64,000 bases of DNA from M2408 sp046303515 (GCA_046303515.1 JBKCGI010000086.1:8914-72913), one strand, 5' to 3'; numbered from the stretch's first letter, positions 1 through 9,212 are shown. The notes: generated from the sequence alone by a model not told the origin. Translations and numbers: made by a program.

Positions 1-1
1 G

Positions 2-88
2 ATAATGAGCGCCAAGCAAGAGAAAACGAGAATTACTCGCTTGGAAAAAACAATTGAATTTAGTGCACAGGAAAAACGATTGACCTAA
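2..88 (+). CDS. C-terminal fragment of a gene cut by the window edge, YdeI-like
   Basis: An open frame enters from the left edge and ends at TAA 86-88, giving 28 visible residues rich in Lys, Arg and Glu. The pattern AKQEKTRITRLEKTIE resembles the basic C-terminal helix of YdeI/OmpD-associated (DUF1905-type) proteins, which end in a similar Arg/Lys-rich helix. That assignment is an inference from a very short piece. The rest of the gene is outside the window. It is convergent with the VOC gene that follows. Confidence 0.4.
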   Translation: MMSAKQEKTRITRLEKTIEFSAQEKRLT

Positions 89-98
89 ATTCAAATAC

Positions 99-123
99 TT
101 CTAACTACTAATTTCTAACTACT
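99..123. repeat. Tandem copy of TTCTAACTACT
   Basis: The 11-mer TTCTAACTACT occurs at 99-109 and again at 113-123, the second copy overlapping the stop codon of the reverse-strand VOC gene. A related tract lies at 44761-44780 next to another reverse-strand gene end. It looks like a dispersed simple repeat found at 3' ends of genes. Confidence 0.5.
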
Positions 124-514
124 GACTAGAATGTAATCCCACCAAATTCCCCTCAGAATCTTCGAAAAAAGCCATAAAACCAGTTTCTGGACTGATTTGA
201 GTTTTACCCAAAATAATATTGGTACCAATTTTTTCCATCCGTTGTAATACAAGTTGCAAATCAGGATTTGCGTTTAAGTAAATAACAGAACCTTTTTTAC
301 TCGGTTGATGCATGTTACTTTTGACCAAAGCACCGCCAACTTTACCACCTTCTCCCGTACTTGGAAAAATGGCCATCTCAATTCCCGATAGGTTTACTTC
401 ATGCATTTTGATATTGAAAGCTTGCTCGTAAAAATGCATGGCTCTTTTGATATTTGTCACAGCAATTTCAAACCAATTTAAAGCGTTTGTCTTCTCGTTC
501 ATGTATTCGCTCAT
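119..514 (-). CDS. VOC family protein (glyoxalase/bleomycin-resistance fold)
   Basis: This 131-residue protein has the single-domain length and layout of the vicinal oxygen chelate superfamily. The N-terminal module begins NWFEIAVTNIKRAMHFYEQAF, the usual first beta-strand and helix, and the C-terminal half has FFEDSEGNLVGLHS, the usual last strand with a metal-ligand-type Glu-Gly-Asn turn. Family members are dioxygenases, isomerases or binding proteins, and the substrate cannot be read from sequence. Homologues in Bacteroidota are annotated only as VOC or PhnB-like. It stands alone between a convergent gene fragment and a T9SS cargo gene on the same strand, 17 bases away. Confidence 0.8.
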   Translation of the reverse strand: MSEYMNEKTNALNWFEIAVTNIKRAMHFYEQAFNIKMHEVNLSGIEMAIFPSTGEGGKVGGALVKSNMHQPSKKGSVIYLNANPDLQLVLQRMEKIGTNIILGKTQISPETGFMAFFEDSEGNLVGLHSSQ

Positions 515-531
515 GCTTTTTTTTGGGGAAA

Positions 532-1500
532 TTAGAAAAAAAGTTTTATTAATTGGCTTCCAGAATCAAAATTTAGCTTCAAAAAATACACGCTATGCAA
601 GTTCTTTTTTTCTAGACTTAAATCAGTTGATTTTTTAATATTAGTTTCAATAATTTTCCCATCCAATGAAAATATGCTATAAGTAAATTGTTTTTCCGAT
701 AGAATTTTAATTTCATTTTCTAAATAATAAATTTTGGTCAGATTTTCTTTTTCAATCAGTGAATTTATATTTGAATACATCACTCCAATTCCATCCAAAT
801 CAAAACCTCCTGATTCAAAGTCAGAAGGCCAAGGATCATTGATGATATTTCCAAGCGCATCTAAACTTCCATATTGGGCATTTATACTTCCAATCACATC
901 AATTATTTTGACATGGGTAATATTATTGACATCCAAATTTGCTGAATCTTTCAATTCTTCTAAATCAAAAGGTGTTCCATATCCTTGACGATATTTCCCT
1001 GCTAAATTATTGACGTAGCGACAATCTGAGTATTCAAAATTCCCCATTTGTGTTATAGTAGGAGTTTCAGAAATCGCTGGAAAACGCACAAAATGAATTC
1101 CATCAGAACTTACCTCGACGAAAGCATATTCGATATAATCATCTGCAAAACCGTTTTCAAAAACAGCAAAATCAAATCCTTCACCATTCATTATTGGATT
1201 CTCAAAAGTTAAAACGGCTACTCCACTATCTCCGAATGAAACAATATCAAACGAATTTCCTTCAACTTGAAACAAAGCATTTTCTGGTAATCCATAACTT
1301 GCATTACCCAGAGTTTTATCAGAAATATTTAAATATCCTCGCTGCAAATCAATTCCAATTGCCCAAGAAAGAATAATGGAACTATCCTTATGAATAGCTG
1401 TTGTTCCTAAATTCCCAGGTGCTGGAGCAAAAGATTGAGCATGAAATTTATTTAAAAACACAGCCAAAATAATGAAAAAGAAATATTTCAATTTAAGCAT
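532..1500 (-). CDS. Secreted protein with T9SS type A C-terminal sorting domain
   Basis: The protein (322 residues from the ATG at 1500) starts with a signal peptide, MLKLKYFFFIILAVFLNKFHAQ. The body, rich in Phe, Asp and Gly with a GFDFAVFENGF motif near residue 110, resembles a group of cell-surface proteins in Bacteroidota whose ligand is unknown. The last ~75 residues have the alternating pattern of a T9SS sorting domain (YYLENEIKI, FSLDGKIIE, VYFLKLNF), ending in LIKLFF. An upstream GTG at 1521 is rejected because it falls within the -7 promoter box. Export across the outer membrane by the type IX system is inferred; PorW is encoded at 31249. Confidence 0.75.
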   Translation of the reverse strand: MLKLKYFFFIILAVFLNKFHAQSFAPAPGNLGTTAIHKDSSIILSWAIGIDLQRGYLNISDKTLGNASYGLPENALFQVEGNSFDIVSFGDSGVAVLTFENPIMNGEGFDFAVFENGFADDYIEYAFVEVSSDGIHFVRFPAISETPTITQMGNFEYSDCRYVNNLAGKYRQGYGTPFDLEELKDSANLDVNNITHVKIIDVIGSINAQYGSLDALGNIINDPWPSDFESGGFDLDGIGVMYSNINSLIEKENLTKIYYLENEIKILSEKQFTYSIFSLDGKIIETNIKKSTDLSLEKKNLHSVYFLKLNFDSGSQLIKLFF

Positions 1501-1520
1501 TGAATTGTCAATTTTTAGCA

Positions 1521-1528
1521 CAAAACTA
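1521..1528 (-). promoter_or_regulatory. -7 box TAGTTTTG
   Basis: A match to the Bacteroidota -7 consensus TAnnTTTG lies 20 bases before the ATG of the T9SS cargo gene. It overlaps a possible GTG start, which favours the downstream ATG. Confidence 0.55.
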
Positions 1529-1616
1529 ATTAATTAAGTTCTCATATTTCTTAAATGAAAAAAATCAAAGCAAAAACATTTTACATAAACGGCAAATCAA
1601 ATCCCAAAACAAAGCT

Positions 1617-1624
1617 TATTTTTG
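1617..1624 (+). promoter_or_regulatory. -7 box TATTTTTG
   Basis: A TAnnTTTG match 18 bases before the ATG at 1643 of the M1 peptidase gene. The in-frame TTG at 1622 is part of this box and so is unlikely to be the start. Confidence 0.55.
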
Positions 1625-1642
1625 CTTTTTAAAACTGATTTC

Positions 1643-4636
1643 ATGAAATTTTTATTCTCAATCTCAATTTTCCTTTTTACTGCTTCAATATTTGCTCAAA
1701 ACTACTGGCAACAAGAGGTTAACTATAAAATTTCGGTTAAGTTAAACGATAAAGAACATACTTTTTCTGCTTTTGAAGAATTCGAATACATCAATAATTC
1801 GCCTAATTCTTTAGATTTTTTATACATTCATATCTGGCCTAACGCTTATAAAAACAATAAAACTGCCCTTGCAAAACAATTGTATAAGAATGGAGAGAAA
1901 GAATTGCAATTTGGAGCAGATTCCTTAAAAGGATGGATTGATTCACTTGATTTTAAAGTAAATGGCGAAAAAGTGAAATGGGAATTTGACAAAGAGAATA
2001 TTGACATTTGTAAAGTCTATTTAAATGCACCTTTGAAATCAGGGGAAAGAATAAATGTTACAACACCATTCAAAGTAAAAATTCCAAGTGGGGAAATTTC
2101 TCGTTTGGGTCACATTGGGCAATCGTATCAAATCACACAATGGTACCCAAAACCAGCTGTTTATGACAAAAATGGATGGAATCAAATGCCATATTTGAAT
2201 CAAGGAGAATTTTATTCGGAATACGGTTCTTTTGATGTTTCAATTACTTTACCTAAAAATTATGTGGTTGGAGCAACAGGTGATTTACAAACGGAAAGTG
2301 AATTGGTGTTTTTAGATAAATTAGCCAATGAATCGCGACAAGAAAATTTTGGTAAACCAAATAAAAACATACCAACTAAAGATGTATATCCCGTATCAGA
2401 TGAAAACTGGAAAACAATTCGCTTCACACAAAAAAATGTGCATGATTTTGCCTGGTTTGCTGATAAACGCTACAAAGTGTTAAAGGGAGAGGTAGAATTA
2501 CCACATTCTAAAAGAAAAGTAACTACATGGGCAATGTTTACTCCAAAAAATGCCTGGCTTTGGAAAGATGCCATAGAATTTATTAATGATGGAACCTATT
2601 ATTACTCCAAATGGAACGGTGATTATCCTTATAATCAAGTTACAGCTGTTGATGGTACAATTTCAGCAGGTGGTGGAATGGAATATCCAAATGTAACTGT
2701 AATTGGTAATTCAGGTTCAAAAATTGATTTAGAAATCGTAATCGTTCATGAAGTTGGACACAATTGGTTTTATGGAATTTTAGGCTCCAACGAGCGTGTT
2801 CATGGATGGATGGATGAAGGTTTGAATACCCTAAACGAAATGCGTTATATGGAAACCAAATATCCAAACAACAAGCAATTATCAGACATGGTTTTTGGCA
2901 AGAATTTCCATTTTGAGGATTTAAACCATTATGATTCAGGAGATTTGGGTTACCGCTTGATATCTGCTTTAGGTGAAGATCAACCTTTGGAAACGCATTC
3001 AGCAAAATTCACCTCTATGAATTATGGATTGATTATGTACCAAAAAACTGGATTGATTTTTCACTATTTAAAATATTATTTAGGTGAAAATGAATTCGAC
3101 AAAGCAATGTCCAATTATTTTGAGACTTGGAAATTCAGACATCCACAACCAGAGGATATTCGTGCAACATTGGAAAAAAGTACTGGGAAAAATTTAGATT
3201 GGATGTTCGAGGATTTAGTGCAAACGACTAATCATATTGATTATAAGCTGAAAAAAATAAAAATTAATTCCAAAAACAAGGCAGCTGAAACAACTATTCA
3301 AATAAAAAACAAAGGTCAAGTAAAAGGTCCAATTCCTGTCACAATTTATTCTAATGGACAAAATGACACCAAATGGTTTGAACCTTCAAGTGTCAAAAAA
3401 TATGAAGTAAAATTTCCCAATTCGATTGATTCAGCACAAATTGATCCAAACCGTCAAATTCCTGAATTAAATCGTTCAAACAACAATTGGAACTCCACTT
3501 GGACGTTTCATAAAAGAGAACCTTTTAAATTAGAATTTGGTTTGGGAGACAATGAAACAAAACGTTCAAATAATTTTTGGCTACCAATTATAGCTGGAAA
3601 TGCTCATGACAAATTGATGTTAGGTTTAGCTTTGCATAATTATTCAGTTCCTTTTAATAAGTTTCAATATGTAATGATGCCCTTGTTTTCCTTCGGGAGA
3701 AAAAATGTTTCAGGGATGGCGGAATTTAGTTACACCACGAATCCAAAACACAACTTTAAATTGATTCGAAAAGGTGTTTCTATCAAATCATTTAAAAATC
3801 AAAATGTTCGCTCTGATGAAGATGGCTATTTTGCTTCAGTTAGTCCATACCTCTTTTTAAAACTAGGAAATCGAAAAAACGACAAAGCATTTTCAAATGC
3901 AATCTTGATTCAAACCATTTACAGATATGATCAATTTTTAACTCAAAAAACAGAGCAAGTTGGAGGATTTTTAAAATACCAGATGGATTTTGATAAAACT
4001 GACCAAAAATTCAATTTAATACTTCGAACTGACTACATCAACAATGTAAACAATTCGAATGAAATGATTCGATCAACTGGAGAAATGACCTATAAATATA
4101 AGTATGCAAAAAACAAAATGGAACGTTGGGTGGAATTACGTGTTTTCGCAGGTTCAATTTTGAAAAGTAATTTAAACAATCCAAATTCTTTTGTTGAACA
4201 TTTAGGTTATCAGCTTTCATTAAATGGAACAAGTGGAGCAAATGATATTTTTACGGAAGACTATTATTTTTCACGCACAAATTCTCGTTTTGGAGGAAAC
4301 CAGCGCTCAGAAAACATGGGAAATTTCAAAACAGGAGAAACAATTTTAACTAATAAAAATCTTTTTACAAGTAACTTCTACATTCAATTACCAATCAAGC
4401 CAAATTGCCTTGGAATATTTGTGGATTATGGATTAATGAATGATGGAACCAAAACAAATTCGCTAGTAAATGCCGGAATAGGATTTAGAATTAAATCAGT
4501 TTTTGGGCTATATTTTCCACTTTGGATGAATAAAGAATTAGACAAATATTTTGGTACAGATTACCTTGAAAAAGTAAGATTTTCAATGAAATTCAATTGG
4601 ACAAATCAAGGTTTGAAACTTTCAAATATTTTCTAA
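1643..4636 (+). CDS. M1 family metallopeptidase with long C-terminal domain
   Basis: This is a secreted or outer-membrane-associated gluzincin of 997 residues. A signal peptide (MKFLFSISIFLFTASIFAQ) is followed by the M1 N-terminal beta domain, a GGGMEYP motif at about 343-349 (the GAMEN-like substrate loop) and HEVGH at 369-373 with the third zinc ligand Glu 18 residues later (HEXXH-x18-E). All zinc and catalytic residues are present, so an active aminopeptidase is expected. The C-terminal ~350 residues are rich in aromatic, alternating strands and end in LSNIF, suggesting a beta-barrel-like part, as in other Bacteroidota M1 proteins annotated only by their peptidase domain. It is monocistronic and followed by a hairpin terminator. 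Confidence 0.88.
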   Translation: MKFLFSISIFLFTASIFAQNYWQQEVNYKISVKLNDKEHTFSAFEEFEYINNSPNSLDFLYIHIWPNAYKNNKTALAKQLYKNGEKELQFGADSLKGWIDSLDFKVNGEKVKWEFDKENIDICKVYLNAPLKSGERINVTTPFKVKIPSGEISRLGHIGQSYQITQWYPKPAVYDKNGWNQMPYLNQGEFYSEYGSFDVSITLPKNYVVGATGDLQTESELVFLDKLANESRQENFGKPNKNIPTKDVYPVSDENWKTIRFTQKNVHDFAWFADKRYKVLKGEVELPHSKRKVTTWAMFTPKNAWLWKDAIEFINDGTYYYSKWNGDYPYNQVTAVDGTISAGGGMEYPNVTVIGNSGSKIDLEIVIVHEVGHNWFYGILGSNERVHGWMDEGLNTLNEMRYMETKYPNNKQLSDMVFGKNFHFEDLNHYDSGDLGYRLISALGEDQPLETHSAKFTSMNYGLIMYQKTGLIFHYLKYYLGENEFDKAMSNYFETWKFRHPQPEDIRATLEKSTGKNLDWMFEDLVQTTNHIDYKLKKIKINSKNKAAETTIQIKNKGQVKGPIPVTIYSNGQNDTKWFEPSSVKKYEVKFPNSIDSAQIDPNRQIPELNRSNNNWNSTWTFHKREPFKLEFGLGDNETKRSNNFWLPIIAGNAHDKLMLGLALHNYSVPFNKFQYVMMPLFSFGRKNVSGMAEFSYTTNPKHNFKLIRKGVSIKSFKNQNVRSDEDGYFASVSPYLFLKLGNRKNDKAFSNAILIQTIYRYDQFLTQKTEQVGGFLKYQMDFDKTDQKFNLILRTDYINNVNNSNEMIRSTGEMTYKYKYAKNKMERWVELRVFAGSILKSNLNNPNSFVEHLGYQLSLNGTSGANDIFTEDYYFSRTNSRFGGNQRSENMGNFKTGETILTNKNLFTSNFYIQLPIKPNCLGIFVDYGLMNDGTKTNSLVNAGIGFRIKSVFGLYFPLWMNKELDKYFGTDYLEKVRFSMKFNWTNQGLKLSNIF

Positions 4637-4660
4637 AAAGCACCCTTTTAAAGGTGCTTT
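4637..4660. terminator. Bidirectional hairpin between the M1 peptidase and Fic genes
   Basis: AAAGCACC and GGTGCTTT form a perfect 8-bp stem around an 8-base loop. It sits just after the stop of the M1 gene and overlaps the 3' end of the convergent fic gene, so it could serve both. Confidence 0.7.
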
Positions 4661-5702
4661 AATTTAAAACAGAAACATATCTTTTGATACTTTCAAGTTC
4701 AGTTTCAGCTACAAAGCGAATAAATGCGTCTTTATTCTTATTTACTTGAGCTTCCTCAAGTGCCTCATAATATTTCATGCGCGTTTCATAATCTCCTTCG
4801 ATATTCGCTATTACATATCCCGATTTTAATAAAAATAAATTCATAAGTAATCGAGAAGTTCTTCCATTTCCATCTATGAAGGGATGAATTGTAACTAATC
4901 GCTCGTGCATTTCAGCGGCCAAAACCACAGGATGAATGTGTTTATTTTTTTCATACCAATTGAAAAACTTATTCATTTCCTCTTTGATTTCAAATGCTGA
5001 AACAGGCGTGTGCTTACTTCCTTGCATAAGCACTTGCACATCCCTGTATTTACCTGCTTCTTCTGAATAAATCCCCCTTAGAATCAGATTATGAATATTT
5101 AAAAGTTCGCGCTCATTGAATGATGTATTTTTATCAATCAATAAATGTATATAATCAATTGCTTCCTTGTGATTAATTGCCTCCAAATGTTCACGCATTG
5201 ATTTCCCAGAAACCGTTAACCCTTGGTTTATTACCAAATCAGTTTCACGTAATGTAAGTGTATTACCTTCGATACGATTGCTTTCAAAAGTATATTCTAA
5301 TTCTAAGGCCTCTTTTATGCGAATACTATCGTATTTGCGTTTAGAATCTAATTTCTTTTTATAAAAATCTATTTCATCCAAAATAGATTGAATTTCTGGG
5401 GTAATTTCCCTTTTAAAAGAGACATTATAACGCGCCATTTCCTCTTGAAGTGCATGAATTACATCTTCAGCTATAGCGTATTCTCTGATCTCAGCAAATA
5501 CTTTATCTCGTAACCAAAGTTTCATGAGTTCATCCAATGGAATTTCTAAATGAAAAGCCAAATCAATGATCTGCTGCTTTGTAGGAAATCTATTACCTGA
5601 TTCAAATTTACTAATAAGTGCTTGATCGATTTTTAATAAAGCAGCTAACTCTTTTACTTTTAGACCTTTTTGAACTCTTGCATTTTTAATTATATTTTTC
5701 AT
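4659..5702 (-). CDS. Fic family protein with N-terminal XRE helix-turn-helix
   Basis: Residues 1-60 form an XRE/Cro-type helix-turn-helix (KELAALLKIDQALISKFESG). The Fic core follows, with the signature HPFIDGNGRTSR at 273-284 carrying the catalytic His, the phosphate-binding loop and the distal Arg. Fic proteins transfer AMP or related groups from nucleotides to target hydroxyls. An SNRIEGN motif at 141-147 matches the autoinhibitory (S/T)xxxE(G/N) motif, placing the inhibitory helix on the N-terminal side in the same chain. The product is therefore probably held inactive until relieved, and may repress its own gene through the HTH. Repeats upstream at 5705-5748 are candidate operators. No separate antitoxin is nearby. 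Confidence 0.88.
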   Translation of the reverse strand: MKNIIKNARVQKGLKVKELAALLKIDQALISKFESGNRFPTKQQIIDLAFHLEIPLDELMKLWLRDKVFAEIREYAIAEDVIHALQEEMARYNVSFKREITPEIQSILDEIDFYKKKLDSKRKYDSIRIKEALELEYTFESNRIEGNTLTLRETDLVINQGLTVSGKSMREHLEAINHKEAIDYIHLLIDKNTSFNERELLNIHNLILRGIYSEEAGKYRDVQVLMQGSKHTPVSAFEIKEEMNKFFNWYEKNKHIHPVVLAAEMHERLVTIHPFIDGNGRTSRLLMNLFLLKSGYVIANIEGDYETRMKYYEALEEAQVNKNKDAFIRFVAETELESIKRYVSVLN

Positions 5703-5704
5703 TA

Positions 5705-5748
5705 TGACAAATTAATTCATGACAAAATTAGTCATTTTTTTTGACAAA
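5705..5748. promoter_or_regulatory. TGACAAA repeat cluster, candidate operator of the XRE-Fic gene
   Basis: TGACAAA occurs at 5705 (TGACAAA), 5720 and 5742, and the middle copy forms the imperfect palindrome TGACAAAATTAGTCA at 5720-5734. The cluster starts three bases before the fic start codon, where an autoregulating XRE protein would bind. Function is inferred. Confidence 0.5.
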
Positions 5749-5781
5749 AAAAAGGATTTTAAAATTTCTTCTAAAATCCTT
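5746..5781 (-). terminator. Rho-independent terminator of the TPR-like gene
   Basis: Read on the reverse strand, AAGGATTTTA (5772-5781) pairs with TAAAATCCTT (5752-5761) over a 10-base loop and is followed by a T run. It ends the transcript from the gene at 5801-6529 just before the fic promoter region. Confidence 0.75.
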
Positions 5782-5800
5782 CATCAATTTATTTTTTTAA

Positions 5801-6529
5801 TCAATTAACAATCGCATCATATTTTGCTTTGAAATCTTCATCACCTTCAAACCATTGCGCAACTTTACCAAGTAATGTTTTTGCCTTATCAACTTGTTTC
5901 ATAGCGATATAGCACTCGCATGTTTCGAAAATACCCATCTTAAACAAATCCTTATCCTCTTCTCTGTAATCTTCCAAAGATTTAACTGCAGCTAACATTT
6001 TTTCACCTTCTTTCCATAAGGCGTTTGCACCTCCTTTATCTTGAGCTCTAAATTTACAAGCACCTTCCAAATATTTGGCACCTACGTCTGTTGGAGTGAT
6101 TTTATAAACTTTTGAAGCCCAACCACCTGCTTTTCTATAATCCTTAGCTTCAAGATCATTTTTGATAGTTTCAACTAAAGTTTTCTTTACATCAGAAAAG
6201 AAATCTCTATGCTCTGTATATATTTTTTTATCTTTATCTTTTTTCATACACTTACCAATCGCAGTAAAGCAATCTTTAAATGCATTTTTATACTCTTCCG
6301 GTCTATCTGCTTGAAATGAAATCTTATAGTATGCTTTTGACATCCAAAAATAAACCAAAACATCATTTTTAGTATCATCTTTTTCAGAGTATTTAATTGT
6401 CTCCTTTATTAATTTAGCATAATTTCCATCAGCATACAATATTAATAAATCATCATATACAGGCGGTTGTGCGTTTAATTTCCCAATTGAAAAAACAATA
6501 CAAATTAAAAAGAATAATTTTCTACTCAT
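5801..6529 (-). CDS. Secreted TPR-like protein of unknown function
   Basis: The ATG at 6529 gives 242 residues with a good signal peptide, MSRKLFFLICIVFSIGKLNAQ. The mature part is helical and charged, with repeated motifs of the kind seen in TPR solenoids (for example YFWMSKAYYKISFQAD, VAKYLEGACKFRAQDKGG-like segments and ETCECYIAMKQVDKAKTLLG). I do not recognise a specific family. An open frame continues upstream to 6619, but a TACATTCG -7 box at 6622-6629 would start the RNA at about 6617, so that ATG is unlikely to be used. The neighbour upstream on the same strand is an outer-membrane barrel gene, 153 bases away, so periplasmic location is plausible. Confidence 0.65.
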   Translation of the reverse strand: MSRKLFFLICIVFSIGKLNAQPPVYDDLLILYADGNYAKLIKETIKYSEKDDTKNDVLVYFWMSKAYYKISFQADRPEEYKNAFKDCFTAIGKCMKKDKDKKIYTEHRDFFSDVKKTLVETIKNDLEAKDYRKAGGWASKVYKITPTDVGAKYLEGACKFRAQDKGGANALWKEGEKMLAAVKSLEDYREEDKDLFKMGIFETCECYIAMKQVDKAKTLLGKVAQWFEGDEDFKAKYDAIVN

Positions 6530-6621
6530 ATTTCTAAAATTTGAATCTACGGATTCTCTGGACTTGATGTTCATGACTTTAATATTTATAATTTCTAAGG
6601 GTGATTTTTCAATAATCATGC

Positions 6622-6629
6622 CGAATGTA
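6622..6629 (-). promoter_or_regulatory. -7 box TACATTCG
   Basis: A one-mismatch TAnnTTTG box upstream of the TPR-like gene. It predicts a leader of about 90 bases before the signal-peptide ATG at 6529. Confidence 0.35.
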
Positions 6630-6682
6630 TAAATAATTTTTTATTCGACAATAAAAATTAAAAAAAATAGTAGAAAAAGATT

Positions 6683-7504
6683 TTATTTGAAGCTACATTT
6701 ATCAGCAGGACCAAGACGATAAGTCAAAATTCCTCCAAATACAAAATACCAATCTTTTGTAGCACTATTACCCCTCATACCATTTGCAGAACCATCTAAA
6801 CTTCTATTTGACAACTCTGCAACCAAAGGCCCATTAGCTTCGGCAATTGCATTTCTATCTGCAAATCGATTTGATCCAACATCATCAATATAATCCGTGA
6901 AGGTTTTTCTCACACCGAATTCAATATTAAAGGAAATATTTTTAGCTAAAGACATCTTCATCCCTACCCCTAAAGGTAAACAAAACTGAGTTCTATTATA
7001 AAAGTCTTTTGAATTCAATTCTGTACCCTGTCCTTCAGTACCAAGTGTTCGTAATTCTATAAAATCATCATTGTATTTGGTCTTAGGATTAATTCTGAAA
7101 AGTCCCAATTCAACAAAAAAGTAAGGAGTGAATCTAAATTCAGGATGACCAGTTTGATATCGCAAGTAATTAAACTCTATACCACTAGCAAATTCATAAA
7201 TATCAGTTGTGAAAGATAAATTTCTATTTATTAATAAAGCATTTGTAGCCTCAGCATCATTAGCTTCTATATTTCCATAATTTACATTAGCGCGCAAGGC
7301 AATTCGTGAGTTAATATTATAACGAAAAATCCCACCATATGCTAAATTCGTGTTTTGAAAATGTTTCAATTGATTTAAATCGCCAATATAATACATTCCT
7401 CCAACAAACACCCCTAGGTCTGATCGTGATCGGAAATTTGGGTGCTGAGAAAAACAAAAAATATTGCTTAAACAAAAAAATAATATGACTAAATACTTTC
7501 GCAT
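6683..7504 (-). CDS. Outer-membrane beta-barrel protein, DUF6089/PorG-like
   Basis: The 273-residue protein has a signal peptide (MRKYLVILFFCLSNIFCFSQ) and then alternating amphipathic strands with aromatic girdles, such as LGVFVGGMYYIGDLN and FRYNINSRIALRANVNYG. The start resembles DUF6089 proteins, the family that contains the T9SS component PorG, but this is a resemblance in the first ~80 residues only and I cannot assign PorG. It ends in a strand with Arg-Leu-Gly-Pro-Ala. A TACGTTTG -7 box lies 7 bases before the ATG. A GTG one codon upstream is less likely as the start. Confidence 0.65.
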   Translation of the reverse strand: MRKYLVILFFCLSNIFCFSQHPNFRSRSDLGVFVGGMYYIGDLNQLKHFQNTNLAYGGIFRYNINSRIALRANVNYGNIEANDAEATNALLINRNLSFTTDIYEFASGIEFNYLRYQTGHPEFRFTPYFFVELGLFRINPKTKYNDDFIELRTLGTEGQGTELNSKDFYNRTQFCLPLGVGMKMSLAKNISFNIEFGVRKTFTDYIDDVGSNRFADRNAIAEANGPLVAELSNRSLDGSANGMRGNSATKDWYFVFGGILTYRLGPADKCSFK

Positions 7505-7511
7505 CACTTTA

Positions 7512-7519
7512 CAAACGTA
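7512..7519 (-). promoter_or_regulatory. -7 box TACGTTTG
   Basis: TAnnTTTG match 7 bases before the ATG of the barrel gene, implying a leader of only a few bases. Confidence 0.5.
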
Positions 7520-7601
7520 GTAATTTTTTGTTTGTTGTATAAAAAAAAGTAAATAATTAATTTTTTTGAATTATATTTACCATAAATTAAATAAATAAAA
7601 G

Positions 7602-9212
7602 ATGAAGAACTCCTATTTACTTTACTCGATTTTATTTCTGCTTGCTCTAAGTTCGTGTAAAAAATTTGAAGATGTTAAAATTGCTAAAACGGCTTGGAAT
7701 CCTAATGTAGCTGTACCAATTGGTTATGCTAGTTTTGGAGTTTATGACATTTTAGCTTCACAAGACAGTACAGATTTAATAATAATCGATCCAGTTTCAG
7801 GTGAAATAGCTTTAAACTATTCAAGTCAAGTTGCCTCATTTGATGCAAGTCAAGTGGCTCAATTGGGAAATATTTCACAAAACTTCACCTTAAATCTGAC
7901 AGATTTAAATATTCCCGTTTCAGTTGGTTTTAATGGTAATGCAAATGCAATCAGAACTGAAATTCTAACTTTAGCTGCCCCAAATGGAGAAGAAATTCAC
8001 ACTGTTTTCTTTAAAAATGGACTTTTAGATTTACATTTTGAAACTACTTTAAGACACAATCTTAACGTAACATTAACCTTTTTAGATATTACGCAAAATG
8101 GAAGTCCAATTACTCAAAATTTCGCCATGAATTTTAGTGGAACAACTCCGCAAACACAGGATATTCAAGTGAATTTAGCCGAGGCTATCGCAGATTTTAC
8201 GAACAATGGAAGTTCAGTTAATGAAACGAGAATTCAAATACAAGTTTCAGTTTTAGGGACTGGTCAACCAGTCGCAGGTAATGAGGATTTTACTCTTAGC
8301 TTAAATTCTTCCAATTTAGCTTACCATAACATTACTGGTTATATCGGACAACAAACTGTTGCAAATTTATCAGACTCTGTACTTTTAAGAGTATTTGAAA
8401 CAGCAGTAGATGGTACGTTTGAATTGACAAACCCAAAAGTAACTTTTACGATTGATAACTCTTTTGGTTTTCCATTGGATTTGAATTTAAATAATTTAAG
8501 CACAATAAATATCAATACAGGTCAAACTTTACCTTTGTTGAGTTATCCACAAACTATTAATATTAATGCGCCTACTGTAATCGGACAAAGTGAAGTAAGT
8601 ACTTTCGTTTTAGATAAAAATAATACACAAAATATCTCCAGTATTATCTCCCCTACACCCAAGTATTTTTATTATGAAATTGATGGACAATCTAATCCAA
8701 ATGGACAAACAGCTAATTTAAATTTTGTAGACGAAAATAGTATCTGTACGATTAAAACAGAAGTAGAAATGCCCCTAGAAGGTTTTGCCTACGGTTTTAA
8801 AATTAGTGACACAATTGAATTTACACAATTTGATAATTCTAATGTCGACTTAATTGATTTTATTATGTTCAGATTAATTGTTGACAATGGTTTCCCTGTG
8901 CGTTTAGGTACTCAAATTACTGCTATAGATGAAAATGGTGTGGCACTTTTTTCATTATTTGATCAGCCTCAAGATATTGTAACTCCAGCTCCTGTTGATG
9001 CTGCTGGAAAAGTAACACAAAGCACTAGAAAAATTACAGATATGACCTTAACGGATGCACAAATTGCACTTTTGAGTCAAGCTAAAAAATTAATTGTTTA
9101 CGGAGAAGCGTCTACAACAAATTCAGACATAAATGAAATTGTTAAATTTTATGACACTTACAAAATCGATATAAAATTAGCGCTTCAAGTTCAAGCTCAA
9201 ACACAGTTTTAA
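7602..9212 (+). CDS. Lipoprotein of unknown function, beta-rich
   Basis: A type II signal peptide ends in LSSC, giving a lipid-anchored protein of 536 residues. The mature part is rich in Asn, Thr, Ile and Val with many short strand-like segments (ININTGQTLPLLSYPQT, LNLNNLSTI) and almost no Cys or Trp, as in surface-exposed or periplasmic beta-sandwich proteins. No catalytic motif is visible and I do not recognise a family. The gene is followed after 18 bases by the DUF5723 barrel gene, so the two are probably co-transcribed and may work together at the outer membrane. A weak -7 box TATATTTA lies at 7572-7579. Confidence 0.7.
   Translation: MKNSYLLYSILFLLALSSCKKFEDVKIAKTAWNPNVAVPIGYASFGVYDILASQDSTDLIIIDPVSGEIALNYSSQVASFDASQVAQLGNISQNFTLNLTDLNIPVSVGFNGNANAIRTEILTLAAPNGEEIHTVFFKNGLLDLHFETTLRHNLNVTLTFLDITQNGSPITQNFAMNFSGTTPQTQDIQVNLAEAIADFTNNGSSVNETRIQIQVSVLGTGQPVAGNEDFTLSLNSSNLAYHNITGYIGQQTVANLSDSVLLRVFETAVDGTFELTNPKVTFTIDNSFGFPLDLNLNNLSTININTGQTLPLLSYPQTININAPTVIGQSEVSTFVLDKNNTQNISSIISPTPKYFYYEIDGQSNPNGQTANLNFVDENSICTIKTEVEMPLEGFAYGFKISDTIEFTQFDNSNVDLIDFIMFRLIVDNGFPVRLGTQITAIDENGVALFSLFDQPQDIVTPAPVDAAGKVTQSTRKITDMTLTDAQIALLSQAKKLIVYGEASTTNSDINEIVKFYDTYKIDIKLALQVQAQTQF

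Noticed and set aside
1622..1642. TTG start for the M1 peptidase
   Set aside because: It lies within the TATTTTTG box, and the signal peptide begins at the ATG at 1643.
2640..3005. 121-residue reverse frame inside the M1 gene
   Set aside because: It is a shadow of the coding frame that holds the zinc site, with no start signal.
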